A stretch of 64,000 nt of DNA, taken from assembly GCF_034661235.1 (NCBI RefSeq), contig NZ_CP141059.1, positions 2,293,501 through 2,357,500 of the forward strand, given 5' to 3'. The translations under genes and the position numbers were made by a program. Below, piece by piece: positions 46,941 through 55,277 of the stretch. Position 1 is the stretch's first letter, and every line of letters begins with the position of its first letter. Origin of the DNA: Nocardioides bizhenqiangii. GTDB lineage: Bacteria > Actinomycetota > Actinomycetes > Propionibacteriales > Nocardioidaceae. Under the pieces are notes generated by a model. It made no database searches. It was not told the DNA's origin and was given only the letters and a program-made list of their open reading frames with translations.

Positions 46941-47526
46941 CTGGCCAGCCTAGTGACCAGGCCTGCGTCGCCCGGAAGCAGCACCACTGGTGACGTGCCG
47001 CAAGCCGCCGAACCACCGCAACCACAGACCACGTCAACTGCGGGCCGGCAGCGTGGCGCCCGCGGGCGAAGCCCGCATCGTGCGGCGTCCGCGGCCCGAG
47101 CGGAGCGATGGGCCGTGCGGCGCCGGACGATGGGCGACACGCTCGGCCGATTCGGAACGGAAGGGTCGGCCTCACCTTCGGACCATCCCGATTCCCGACC
47201 GGCTGCCGGGACTCGGATGTTGTCTAGGGGGAGGGCGACCCTTCCGTGTCGCTCTCGAGGTGCGAACCGACCTCCGCGAACCGGCGACGGGAGGTGTTGG
47301 CGCTACACCCCCGAGTGCCGGCCACTCGGACGTCGGTCCGCCTACCACGACCTGCACGAGCAACGGTCACGTACTTTGGCGAGCCTGGGCGGGAGTGTCA
47401 ACCGCCCGCTGACCTGCGCGGATACGGGAATGCGCAGGTCAGAGCGGGGTCCCGGGACCCCCAAATTCCGCACAATTCTCTGGGACGCGCGGCGTGTCGC
47501 ATGCGACGCGCCGACCGATCGTGCGA
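46941..47526. other. Gene-free 586-bp stretch between lnt and kal
   Basis: No convincing coding frame is present; open frames here have no ribosome site and no recognisable domain. The left half is G/C-rich with imperfect repeats (GCGGCGTCCGCGGC, GTGCGGCGCCGGACG). The right part contains three consecutive inverted repeats between 47387 and 47461. The stretch is downstream of kal and upstream of lnt on the minus strand, so it must hold the lnt promoter and any kal terminator. Confidence 0.6.
47387..47461. repeat. Three adjacent inverted repeats
   Basis: Unit A is GGGCGG/CCGCCC (47387-47392 and 47402-47407, 9-base loop). Unit B is GACCTGCGC/GCGCAGGTC (47411-47419 and 47432-47440, 12-base loop). 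Unit C is a perfect 16-bp palindrome GGGGTCCCGGGACCCC (47446-47461). They are separated by only 3-5 bases. No T-run follows on either strand, so they may be regulatory or structural RNA rather than a simple terminator. Confidence 0.6.
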
Positions 47527-47910
47527 CTACGGGACGACGACCGTGCCGGTGGCGGTCGTCGCCACCAACGGCGGCTCGAGCAGGGTCGCGGCGCCGGGCC
47601 GGTCCGCGGTCGCCGCGCCGCGCGCGACGACGGTCAGGGTGAACGCCATGACCCGCGACCGGTTGCCGACCCTGACCAGCTCCGCGGTCGCCTCGACGAC
47701 ATCGCCGGCACGAACCGGCGCGCGGAACTGGACATCGTCGTAGGACGCGAACAGACCCTCGTCGCCGTCGGTCTGGATGCTGAGCTCGGTGGCCACGTCG
47801 CCGAACAGGCCGAGGCCGTAGGCGCCGTCGACGAGGTTGCCGGCGTAGTGGGCGTGGGAGTAGGGCACGTAGCGTCGCTGGGTCGCTCGGGCGCCTGTGG
47901 ATGCGGTCAC
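47527..47910 (-). CDS. kal: 3-aminobutyryl-CoA ammonia lyase
   Basis: A 127-residue hot-dog-fold protein starting at GTG 47910. [32 protein letters not shown] and the following [25 protein letters not shown] match Kal, which removes ammonia from 3-aminobutyryl-CoA to give crotonyl-CoA, the last dedicated step of the lysine aminomutase pathway. The histidine pair in SHAHY is characteristic. Length is normal (about 130). It follows kamE by 70 bases on the same strand. A generic MaoC-like thioesterase is the alternative, but context favours Kal. Confidence 0.88.
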   Translation of the reverse strand: MTASTGARATQRRYVPYSHAHYAGNLVDGAYGLGLFGDVATELSIQTDGDEGLFASYDDVQFRAPVRAGDVVEATAELVRVGNRSRVMAFTLTVVARGAATADRPGAATLLEPPLVATTATGTVVVP

Positions 47911-47980
47911 GACTTTGGGGTCCCCGCCGGGTTGTTCGCGGAGGAGCGACGCGGGGGAAGCGAAGAACCCGGTGGGGTAA

Positions 47981-48709
47981 TCATGACGCGATCCTATGGA
48001 CCAGGAAGCTGGCTACCTCGCCGGGCGTCGTGCCCCGACCGAAGATCCGGTCGACTCCGAGCTCGTCCGCCATTGCCTCGTCGAACCGCGGGCCACCGAC
48101 GACGAGCAACGGACGGTCCTCGGTCTGGAACGCCTCGCCGAAGGCGGCCGACATCTCCCGGGTGTTGAGCAGGTGCGCGTCGCGCTGGGTGACCACCTGC
48201 GACACGAGCACGGCGTCCGCCTGCTCCGCCACCGCACGATCGACGAGCTGGGGCACCGAGACCTGCGCCCCCATGTTCACGACCTTGATCTCCCGGTAGT
48301 ACTCCAGCCCCTTCTCCCCCGCGAACCCCTTGATGTTCAAGATGGCGTCGATGCCGACGGTGTGCGCGTCGGTGCCGATGCAGGCGCCGAGCACGACGAG
48401 CCGCCGGCGCAGGCTGCGCTTGATCGCCGCGTTCGCCTCCTTCGGGGTGAGCAACGGGTAGTCGCGCTCGACCACCTCCACCGCGTCGAGGTCGACGAGG
48501 TGGTGGACCCGGCCGTAGACGACGAAGAAGGTGAAGTCGTCCCCCATCGGCTTCGCATGGACGACCAGCGCAGGGTCGAGACCCATCTTGGCCGCGAGCT
48601 GCTGGGCCGCACCCTCGGCCCGCTTCGAGTGCGCAACCGGCAGCGTGAAGCTGATCTGCACCATTCCGTCGCCGGTGGTGTCGCCGTACGGACGGACGAG
48701 AGTGCTCAC
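47981..48709 (-). CDS. kamE: Lysine 5,6-aminomutase beta subunit
   Basis: A 242-residue adenosylcobalamin-binding subunit. The B12 motif DxHxxG is D114-A-H-T-V-G119 inside [21 protein letters not shown]-lysine candidate, K127, lies in [16 protein letters not shown], as in the clostridial beta subunit where a lysine holds PLP in the resting state. The C-terminal Rossmann-like part includes [17 protein letters not shown] and [10 protein letters not shown]. With KamD it shifts the 6-amino group of beta-lysine to carbon 5, giving 3,5-diaminohexanoate. Start ATG 48709 overlaps the kamD stop. Confidence 0.93.
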   Translation of the reverse strand: MSTLVRPYGDTTGDGMVQISFTLPVAHSKRAEGAAQQLAAKMGLDPALVVHAKPMGDDFTFFVVYGRVHHLVDLDAVEVVERDYPLLTPKEANAAIKRSLRRRLVVLGACIGTDAHTVGIDAILNIKGFAGEKGLEYYREIKVVNMGAQVSVPQLVDRAVAEQADAVLVSQVVTQRDAHLLNTREMSAAFGEAFQTEDRPLLVVGGPRFDEAMADELGVDRIFGRGTTPGEVASFLVHRIAS

Positions 48710-50295
48710 TTCTCCTCCAGGATCTCGGAGGCGGGGTTGTAGTAGCCGTCTGCCTTGCGGGCGACACCCTCGAGCCCGCGGCCCCCGTCCGGCGGCCGCT
48801 TCATCGTGCCGAAGGTCCCGTCGGCGATCGCGGCGAGCAAGGGCGGGTCACCCTCCTGGTCCGAGTCGTTCACGATCCGCTCGAGCAGGTCGATGGTCTC
48901 ACCCAGCACCTGGCGGGCGCGGGTGGCGATCAGCCCGTCCGGAGCGGGGTGGAAGTCCTCGCCCAGGCCACCGGCGGCGTCGAGGACGTAGCGGACGTTC
49001 TGGAGGGCGAGGTCGCGGTCGGACAGCCAGGGCGTCACGACGGCCTCGGTCATCATGCCGACGAGCAGGATGCCCTGGCCGGTCATCGCGCCGACCAGGT
49101 TGAAGAACCCGTCGAGCAGGTAGCCACGGAAGACGTCGCCGGTCATGTGCCGGGTCGGCGGCATCCACTTGAGCGGCGCCTTGGGGAACAGCTCGCGCGC
49201 CAGCAGGGCGTGGGCGAGCTCGAGCCGGAACGACTCCGGCACCGCCGGATCGATCTCGAACGCGTGGCCCAGGCCGAGCTGCCAGTCCTCCAGGCCGGCC
49301 TCCTTGGCGAAGTACTCGTTGAGCAGCTGGCTGGTGGTGACCGTATGGGCTGCCTCGACAGCGTCGGCGGTCGTGAGGTAATTGTCCTCGCCGGTGTTGA
49401 TGATGATCCCGGCCCGGGCGTGGACCTGCCGGCTGAACCGCTGGTCGACGAAGGTGCGGACCGGGTTGATGTCGCGGAAGAGGATCCCGTACATGGAGTC
49501 GTTCAGCATCATGTCGAGGCGCTCGAGACCGGCGAGCGCGGCGATCTCCGGCATGCAGAGGCCGCTGGCGTAGTTGGTCAGCCGGACGTAGCGGCCGAGC
49601 TCCTTGCCGGTCTCGTCGAGCGCCGCCCGCATCAGCCGGAAGTTCTCCTGGGTGGCGTAGGTGCCGGCGAAGCCCTCCCTGGTCGCGCCCTCGGGCACGA
49701 AGTCCAGCAGGCTCTGGCCGGTCGACCGGATCACCGCGATCACGTCGGCCCCCTCCCGGGCGGCCTGCTGCGCCTGCGGGATGTCCTCGTAGATGTCACC
49801 GGTGGCGACGATGAGGTAGATCCACGGTTGCCGCGGCGCGTCGCCGTGCCGCTTGATCAGCCGGTCGCGCTCGGCCCGACGGCGGTCGACCTGGCGGATG
49901 CCGGCGCCGACCTGGCGACGGCTCGCCGTACGGGCCCGCTTGGCCCGGGTGCCGTCCGGGATCTCGAACCGCACCGAACCGGCCGAGGCCTTCTGCGCCA
50001 GCGTCGTCAGATCCTCCGCCTCGCCACGGACCAGCGCGTCCCACACCGGCAGTGCCACGCCGTGGTCGAGACCGACGTCGGCTCGGACGGCGTCGAGGAG
50101 CCGGTTGGCCCAGGGCGTGCCCTCCGCGTCGGCCCCGCTCAGTCCCGCGAGGCGCAGCGTGGCGCGCTCGACGGAGACGGTGGTGTGCTGCTGCGCCAGC
50201 CGCACGATCGGCCGACCGGCCTTGCGGGCCAGCGACCGCGCCTTCCGGACGGTGGCCGGATCGAGGTCGAGCTTCGTGGCTGCCCTGGTCGTCAT
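48706..50295 (-). CDS. kamD: Lysine 5,6-aminomutase alpha subunit
   Basis: A 529-residue TIM-barrel subunit starting at ATG 50295, coupled by ATGA to the kdd stop. YLIVATGDIYEDIPQAQQAAREGADVIAVIRSTGQSLLDFVPEG and YVRLTNYASGLCMPEIAALAGLERLDMMLNDSMYG are characteristic of KamD. The N-terminal 110 residues form the helical extension of the family. It binds substrate and PLP and works with KamE and adenosylcobalamin. The length compares with about 516 in Clostridium. The cluster order kdd-kamD-kamE-kal indicates operation as one pathway. Confidence 0.95.
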   Translation of the reverse strand: MTTRAATKLDLDPATVRKARSLARKAGRPIVRLAQQHTTVSVERATLRLAGLSGADAEGTPWANRLLDAVRADVGLDHGVALPVWDALVRGEAEDLTTLAQKASAGSVRFEIPDGTRAKRARTASRRQVGAGIRQVDRRRAERDRLIKRHGDAPRQPWIYLIVATGDIYEDIPQAQQAAREGADVIAVIRSTGQSLLDFVPEGATREGFAGTYATQENFRLMRAALDETGKELGRYVRLTNYASGLCMPEIAALAGLERLDMMLNDSMYGILFRDINPVRTFVDQRFSRQVHARAGIIINTGEDNYLTTADAVEAAHTVTTSQLLNEYFAKEAGLEDWQLGLGHAFEIDPAVPESFRLELAHALLARELFPKAPLKWMPPTRHMTGDVFRGYLLDGFFNLVGAMTGQGILLVGMMTEAVVTPWLSDRDLALQNVRYVLDAAGGLGEDFHPAPDGLIATRARQVLGETIDLLERIVNDSDQEGDPPLLAAIADGTFGTMKRPPDGGRGLEGVARKADGYYNPASEILEEK

Positions 50296-51344
50296 GCGAG
50301 TCGCTCCTCGAAGAGGCGCCGGACGCCCGCGTCGGTGCGGAGCAGGTCGAGCGCGAGCGCCGCATGACCGGGCACGTAGCCGTTGCCGACGAGCATCGTG
50401 ACGTCGGCGGCCACGCCCTCGGCGCCGAGCGCGGCCGCGGAGAACGAGGTGGCCATCGAGAAGAAGATGACGGTGCCGCCGTCGGCCGTGGAGAGTACGG
50501 CCCCGCCTTCGCAGCCCGGCACGTCCACGCACACCACGGTGACGTCGGCGGGTCCGCCCGCCGCGGCGACCGAGTCCCGCAGCGCGATCGGGTCGCGGGC
50601 GTCGGTCACCACGACCGCGTCGGCGAGACCCGCACCCTCGAGGGATGCGGCCTCCCGCTCGGTCGGGACCACGCCGACCAGCCGGCCCGCGCCCGCGGCG
50701 CGGGCCGCGGCCAGCGCGAGCGAGCCGGACTTGCCGCCACCGCCGATGACGGCGACGCGCGGCGCCGACCCGCGGTCGACGTACTGGCTCACGACGCGCG
50801 AGGTCAGCGCCGGTGCCCCGCAGACGTCCATCACGGCCAGACTGAGCCCGGTCGGCAGGTCGTCCGGGAGCACCGCCGCGATCGACCGGCCGAAGAGGAC
50901 GGCGTAGCCGGCGCACGGCACCTGCTCCGAGCGGCCGTCCCAATCGGCGAGCCCGTCGGTGATCACGAGCGGCGTGAGGGTCAGCGACACCAGGGTGGCG
51001 ACCCGCTGGCCGACCTTGAGACCCAGCGGCGACTCCGGACCGACCTCCTCGACCGTGCCGATGAGCATCCCGCCCGAGCCGGTGACCGGATTCTGCATCT
51101 TGCCCCGGTCGGCCACGATGCCCAGCACGGCGTCGCGCACCGCTCCCCCGTCGCCCTCGTGCTGCTGCTCGAGCTGGCGGAAGGAGGCGGCGTCCAGGTT
51201 GAGCCGCTCGACGCGGATCCGGACCTCGTCAGGCCACAGCTCAGGCCGGGTGTCCAGTCGGCGGGCCGCCTGCGGCAGCACCCGGAAATCGTCCAGCACG
51301 CGGTGCAACCCCGTCGGGTCGCTCTGCTGAATCACCGTCGACAC
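50292..51344 (-). CDS. kdd: L-erythro-3,5-diaminohexanoate dehydrogenase
   Basis: A 350-residue dehydrogenase starting at GTG 51344 with GGAGGGACA upstream. VRIRVERLNLDAASFRQL and GMLIGTVEEVGPES belong to the N-terminal catalytic half; the nucleotide-binding loop is VAVIGGGGKSGSLALAAARAAGAG. DVTVVCVDVPGCEGGAVLSTADGG and the final helix complete the family pattern. It oxidatively deaminates 3,5-diaminohexanoate to 3-keto-5-aminohexanoate. It heads the minus-strand operon and diverges from kamA; the 82-base gap between the starts carries both promoters. Confidence 0.9.
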   Translation of the reverse strand: MSTVIQQSDPTGLHRVLDDFRVLPQAARRLDTRPELWPDEVRIRVERLNLDAASFRQLEQQHEGDGGAVRDAVLGIVADRGKMQNPVTGSGGMLIGTVEEVGPESPLGLKVGQRVATLVSLTLTPLVITDGLADWDGRSEQVPCAGYAVLFGRSIAAVLPDDLPTGLSLAVMDVCGAPALTSRVVSQYVDRGSAPRVAVIGGGGKSGSLALAAARAAGAGRLVGVVPTEREAASLEGAGLADAVVVTDARDPIALRDSVAAAGGPADVTVVCVDVPGCEGGAVLSTADGGTVIFFSMATSFSAAALGAEGVAADVTMLVGNGYVPGHAALALDLLRTDAGVRRLFEERLA

Positions 51345-51391
51345 TGTCCCTCCACCTTGCTGTAGGCCGCAAATTCTCCGGCGCGTGGATG

Positions 51392-51426
51392 TTGCAGCCG
51401 GATTATCTTCACGTATTCTGACACAT
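51392..51426 (+). promoter_or_regulatory. Probable leaderless promoter of kamA
   Basis: TTGCAG (51392-51397), a 16-base spacer and TATTCT (51414-51419) are followed by seven bases and then ATG 51427. The transcript would start at about the A of the start codon. On the other strand, GATAAT (51406 down to 51401) could serve as a -10 for kdd, so the two promoters would interlock. Confidence 0.6.
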
Positions 51427-52893
51427 ATGAGCATCGAGTCGTCGATCGCAGTCGGCATCCCCGAGCCCGCCGGTCAGCCGTATCCCTACCGCAGGGTCGA
51501 GCTGACAGAACCGGACTGGACCCGCTTCCCGGGTTGGAAGGACGTCACCGCCGAGGAGTGGGCCTCGGTGCAGTGGCAGCGCGCGCACTGCGTCAAGAAC
51601 ATCAAGCAGCTGCGCGAGCTCCTCGGCGACCTCGTCGACGAGCGCTTCTACGCCGACCTCGAGCGCGACCAGACCGAGCGGGCGACCATGTCCATGCTCG
51701 TGCCGCCGCAGATGCTCAACACGATGGCCCCGCACGTCGAGCCCTCCGGCCCCGGAACCCTGACCGACGCGTTCTACGCCGACCCGATCCGTCACTACAT
51801 GCTGCCCGTCTTCTCCGACCGGCGCACCGACTGGCCGTCCCACCCCCACGCCACGCGTGACTCGCTCCACGAGCACGACATGTGGGTCGCCGAGGGCCTG
51901 ACCCACCGCTACCCCACCAAGGTGCTCGCCGAGCTGCTGCCGACGTGCCCGCAGTACTGCGGCCACTGCACCCGGATGGACCTGGTCGGCAACTCGACGC
52001 CGACGGTCGAGAAGCTCAAATTCGTCGCCAAGCCCAACGACCGGCTCACGGACATGCTCGACTACCTGCGCCGTACACCGTCGGTCCGCGACGTCGTCGT
52101 GTCCGGCGGCGACGTGGCGAACATGCCGTGGCCGCGGCTCGAGTCGTTCCTCGACTCGCTGCTCGAGATCGACAACATCCGCGACATCCGGCTGGCGACC
52201 AAGGCGCTCATCGGACTGCCCCAGCACTGGGCCCAGCCCGACGTCGTCGACGGCGTCGGCCGGGTGGCCGCCACTGCTCGCAAACGGGGTGTCTCGATCG
52301 CGATCCACACCCACGCCAACCACGCGCAGTCGATCACGCCGGCGGTTGCCAGCGCGACGGCGCTGATGCTCGAGGCGGGTCTCCGCGACGTGCGCAACCA
52401 GGGCGTCATCCTCAACGGCGTCAACGCCGACCCGCACGCGCTGCTCGACCTGTGCTTCGCGCTGCTCGACGGCGCGCGGATCATGCCCTACTACTTCTAC
52501 ATGTGCGACCTGATCCCCTACAGCGAGCACTGGCGGATCTCCGTCGCCCAGGCGCAGCACCTGCAGCACCAGATCATGGGCTACCTGCCGGGCTTCGCGA
52601 CCCCGCGGATCGTGTGCGACGTTCCGTTCGTCGGCAAGCGCTGGGTGCACCAGCTCGCCGACTACGACGTCGAGCGCGGCATCAGCCACTGGACGAAGAA
52701 CTACCTGACCTCGATCGAGGCCGGCGACCCCGACGCGCTCCAGCGCACCTACGAGTACTACGACCCGATCCACACCCTCCCGCCCAGCGGTCAGTCGTGG
52801 TGGGCCAACCACGCCGATCTCGACGACTCGGCGCTGCGGGCGGCAGAGGTCGCCGAGGCTTCACGTCGTACGGCGGCGCTCCAGGCGCACTGA
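51427..52893 (+). CDS. kamA: KamA-family radical SAM aminomutase (lysine 2,3-aminomutase)
   Basis: A 488-residue radical SAM enzyme. The iron-sulfur motif CxxxCxxC is C174-PQY-C178-GH-C181. DVVVSGGDVANMPW and IRLATKALIGLPQHW are barrel strands of the aminomutase family. In clostridial KamA the PLP lysine sits in a GGGGK loop; here that region reads VPFVGKRWV with K404. The expected product is beta-lysine, feeding kamD/kamE/kdd/kal on the other strand. The altered loop leaves room for another substrate. Start ATG 51427 fits a leaderless promoter; an upstream GTG 51385 would lie inside that promoter. Convergent with an Lrp-type gene. Confidence 0.85.
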   Translation: MSIESSIAVGIPEPAGQPYPYRRVELTEPDWTRFPGWKDVTAEEWASVQWQRAHCVKNIKQLRELLGDLVDERFYADLERDQTERATMSMLVPPQMLNTMAPHVEPSGPGTLTDAFYADPIRHYMLPVFSDRRTDWPSHPHATRDSLHEHDMWVAEGLTHRYPTKVLAELLPTCPQYCGHCTRMDLVGNSTPTVEKLKFVAKPNDRLTDMLDYLRRTPSVRDVVVSGGDVANMPWPRLESFLDSLLEIDNIRDIRLATKALIGLPQHWAQPDVVDGVGRVAATARKRGVSIAIHTHANHAQSITPAVASATALMLEAGLRDVRNQGVILNGVNADPHALLDLCFALLDGARIMPYYFYMCDLIPYSEHWRISVAQAQHLQHQIMGYLPGFATPRIVCDVPFVGKRWVHQLADYDVERGISHWTKNYLTSIEAGDPDALQRTYEYYDPIHTLPPSGQSWWANHADLDDSALRAAEVAEASRRTAALQAH

Positions 52894-52896
52894 CCG

Positions 52897-53373
52897 TCAG
52901 CCGGTGACCGGCCGGTTCTCGTAGTACGTCGAGAGCACGATGGTGGTCCGCGTCGACACGTTCGCGGCGGCGCGGATCCGGGCCAGGAGCTCCTCGAGCT
53001 CCGAGGGTGAGTGCGAGCGCACCTTGATGACGTAGGACTCCTCGCCGGCCACCGACCAGCAGGACTCGATCTCGGGCAGGTCCTCCAGCCGCTCGGGGGT
53101 GTCGTCGGGCTGGGACGGGTCGAAGGGCGCGATCGCGATGAACGCGGTGAGCGGGAGCCCGATCTCCGCGTGGTTGACGGTGGCGCCGTACCCGAGGATC
53201 AGGCCCCGCTGCTCGAGCCGCTTCACGCGCTGGTGCACGGCCGAGGTGGAGAGCCCGGTCGCCTTCCCGAGATCCGTGTAGGACATCCGGCCGTCCTTGG
53301 CCAGCAGTTCGAGGATCTGGCGATCGATGGCCTCCACGGAGGAGGAACTGCCGCTCTGGCTCACGACCGCCAC
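52897..53373 (-). CDS. Lrp/AsnC family transcriptional regulator
   Basis: A 158-residue regulator with an N-terminal HTH (IDRQILELLAKDGRMSYTDLGKATGLSTSAVHQRVKRLEQRGLI) and a C-terminal RAM ligand-binding domain (LPLTAFIAIAPF ... CWSVAGEESYVIKVRSHSPSELEELLARIR). It lies 3 bases from the convergent kamA stop. Lrp-type proteins sense amino acids, so regulation of the lysine pathway by lysine is a reasonable inference. A possible binding region is the kamA-kdd intergenic gap. Confidence 0.92.
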   Translation of the reverse strand: MAVVSQSGSSSSVEAIDRQILELLAKDGRMSYTDLGKATGLSTSAVHQRVKRLEQRGLILGYGATVNHAEIGLPLTAFIAIAPFDPSQPDDTPERLEDLPEIESCWSVAGEESYVIKVRSHSPSELEELLARIRAAANVSTRTTIVLSTYYENRPVTG

Positions 53374-53414
53374 CCTAGGACATCCCGGAACCCCTGGGCC
53401 CTACGATCGGCGTG

Positions 53415-54344
53415 ATGGACACCTCTCCCGGACGCCTGATGCTCCTCGACACCGCCTCGATGTACTTCCGGGCGTTCTTCGGTTCCCCCGAGCTGCTGGC
53501 CCCTGACGGCACCAACGTCAACGCGGTCCGCGGCATGCTCGGCTACATCACGTTCCTGGTCGAGCAGTACCGGCCCAGCCACCTGGTCTGCTGCTGGGAC
53601 GAGGACTGGCGGCCGGAGTGGCGCGTCGACCTGCTGCCGACCTACAAGGCGCACCGGGTGGTCGTCCCGGTGGCGGGCGCGCCCGACATCGAGGAGGTCC
53701 CTGACCCGCTCGAGGCCCAGGTGCCGATCATCCGGGAGGTGCTCGACGCCTTCGGCATCGCGGTCGTCGGTGCCTCGGGCTACGAGGCCGACGACGTCAT
53801 CGGCACCCTGGCCACCGGCGCCGGCCGGCCGGTCGACGTGGTCACCGGCGATCGGGACCTGTTCCAGCTCGTCGACGACGCAGCCGGCGTCCGGGTGCTC
53901 TACATCGGCAAGGGCGTCGGGAAGCACGAGCGGGTGGACGAGGCCTGGATCCTCGAGAAGTACGGCGTGACGTCCCGCCAGTACGCCGACTTCGCGACCC
54001 TGCGCGGCGACGCCTCCGACGGGCTGCCGGGTGTGAAGGGCGTGGGTGAGAAGACGGCGGCGACGCTGCTCCAGCGGTTCGGCGACATCGACGGCATCGT
54101 CGCCGCCGCGGCCGATCCCGCGAGCGACCTGGCGCCCGGGCCGCGGCTCAAGATCAAGGAAGCCGCGGACTATCTCTCCGTCGCACCGACCGTGGTCGCC
54201 GTCGCTCGCGACATCGACCTGCCGCGCGGCGACGCGCTGGCGCTGCCCTCCGCACCCGCCGACCCGGACGCGCTCGCGGAGCTGACCGTGCGTTGGGGAC
54301 TCACCAGCCCGGTTGAGCGACTGACCGGAGTCATCGCCGGCTAG
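53415..54344 (+). CDS. 5'-3' exonuclease (Pol I N-terminal-like / FEN family)
   Basis: A 309-residue stand-alone flap/5'-3' exonuclease. It begins LMLLDTASMYFRAFFG and contains CCWDEDWRPEWRVDLLPTYKAHR, SGYEADDVIGTLA and VTGDRDLFQLV with the metal-binding acidic residues, then the helix-3-turn DGLPGVKGVGEKTAATLLQRFG. It would remove RNA primers or flaps. GTG 53412 immediately upstream is an equally possible start. It diverges from the Lrp gene with a 41-base gap and overlaps the convergent hydrolase gene by 4 bases. Confidence 0.93.
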   Translation: MDTSPGRLMLLDTASMYFRAFFGSPELLAPDGTNVNAVRGMLGYITFLVEQYRPSHLVCCWDEDWRPEWRVDLLPTYKAHRVVVPVAGAPDIEEVPDPLEAQVPIIREVLDAFGIAVVGASGYEADDVIGTLATGAGRPVDVVTGDRDLFQLVDDAAGVRVLYIGKGVGKHERVDEAWILEKYGVTSRQYADFATLRGDASDGLPGVKGVGEKTAATLLQRFGDIDGIVAAAADPASDLAPGPRLKIKEAADYLSVAPTVVAVARDIDLPRGDALALPSAPADPDALAELTVRWGLTSPVERLTGVIAG

Positions 54345-55216
54345 TCACGGCCGTCCAGCACCTCGCGCAGCTTCGTCGCGAAGGCCTCCGGGTCGTTGTC
54401 GGGCGACCACTCGTTGGCCACGAAGCCGCCGTGGTCGCCGGGAAACTCGACCGGCTCGACGCCGAGCACCGCGGCCAGCGCCTCGGCACCCCGCCGCGGC
54501 ACGCCCTGGCCGCTCGCGGCCCCGAAGGCAGGCACGATCCGCACGCCCGACGCGCACAGCGCGTCTCCCTCCGGGTGGTACGGAGCCATCCGCATGTTGT
54601 GGCCGAGCAGCGCGTCGTCGCGGCTGCCGTCGTCCTCGCTGGAGAAGCCGAACTGCTCGGGCGAGGGTGCCGGCTGGTCGAGGTAATCCTCGGTGAAGAC
54701 GCCGTCGTGCATGACCATCTGGATGAACTTGGCCATGGCGGGGCCCTGACCGAGGCGTTCATAGGTGTCGACGATGTCCTTGCCGATCCGATCCAGCACG
54801 TCGGCGTCCTCGAGCAGGACCGACAGCGGTGGTTCGTGGAGCACGACGGTGCCGACCTCCTCGGGGTGCGCGAGCAACCACGGCAGCGCGGCCACCGCTC
54901 CCCCGCTGGACGCGAACACGTCCACGGGGCCGAGCCCGGTCGCCGCCACGACCCGGTGGACGTCGTCGCCGTGCGCCTCGTAGCTGACCTCGCCGCCCTC
55001 TTGGAGCCGGCTGCGGTCGGCCATCCGCGGGTCGTAGGTGATCACGGTCCGGTCGGAGAGGTGCGGGACGAGCTGGGCGAACCCGGAGGCGCCCATCGGG
55101 GAGCCGAACACCATGACCGGCCGGTGGGGTCCGGCGGCTTCGCTGTCGGGCTCGTGCACGTCATAGGTGACGACGGCGCCGGGGACGTCGAGCTGGTGGG
55201 TGATCGTGGTGGTCAT
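54341..55216 (-). CDS. Alpha/beta hydrolase
   Basis: A 291-residue alpha/beta hydrolase with core strand VVTYDVHEPDSE, oxyanion loop FGSPMGASGFAQLVPHLSDRTVITYDPRG-like segment, nucleophile elbow in DVFASSGGAVAALPWLLAHPEEVG (A-x-S-x-G type), and terminal histidine in VEFPGDHGGFVANEW. The last block is typical of hydrolases often annotated near chloride-peroxidase-like enzymes. Substrate unknown. It is transcribed in the same direction as the helY cluster, 61 bases downstream of the helY stop. Confidence 0.88.
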   Translation of the reverse strand: MTTTITHQLDVPGAVVTYDVHEPDSEAAGPHRPVMVFGSPMGASGFAQLVPHLSDRTVITYDPRMADRSRLQEGGEVSYEAHGDDVHRVVAATGLGPVDVFASSGGAVAALPWLLAHPEEVGTVVLHEPPLSVLLEDADVLDRIGKDIVDTYERLGQGPAMAKFIQMVMHDGVFTEDYLDQPAPSPEQFGFSSEDDGSRDDALLGHNMRMAPYHPEGDALCASGVRIVPAFGAASGQGVPRRGAEALAAVLGVEPVEFPGDHGGFVANEWSPDNDPEAFATKLREVLDGRD

Positions 55217-55277
55217 CAGGCCTCCTCGGTCGGGTGCTGGGACAGACTGGCGCAGCGGCGACGACTCATCGCTCGTG

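Noticed and set aside
46990-47412. 140-codon plus-strand frame in the lnt-kal gap
   Set aside because: No ribosome site, no domain, composition like shadow frames, and it runs across the inverted repeats.
47527-53373. kce gene within the lysine cluster
   Set aside because: No frame in this region matches the TIM-barrel BKACE family; all space is taken by kal, kamE, kamD, kdd, kamA and the Lrp gene.
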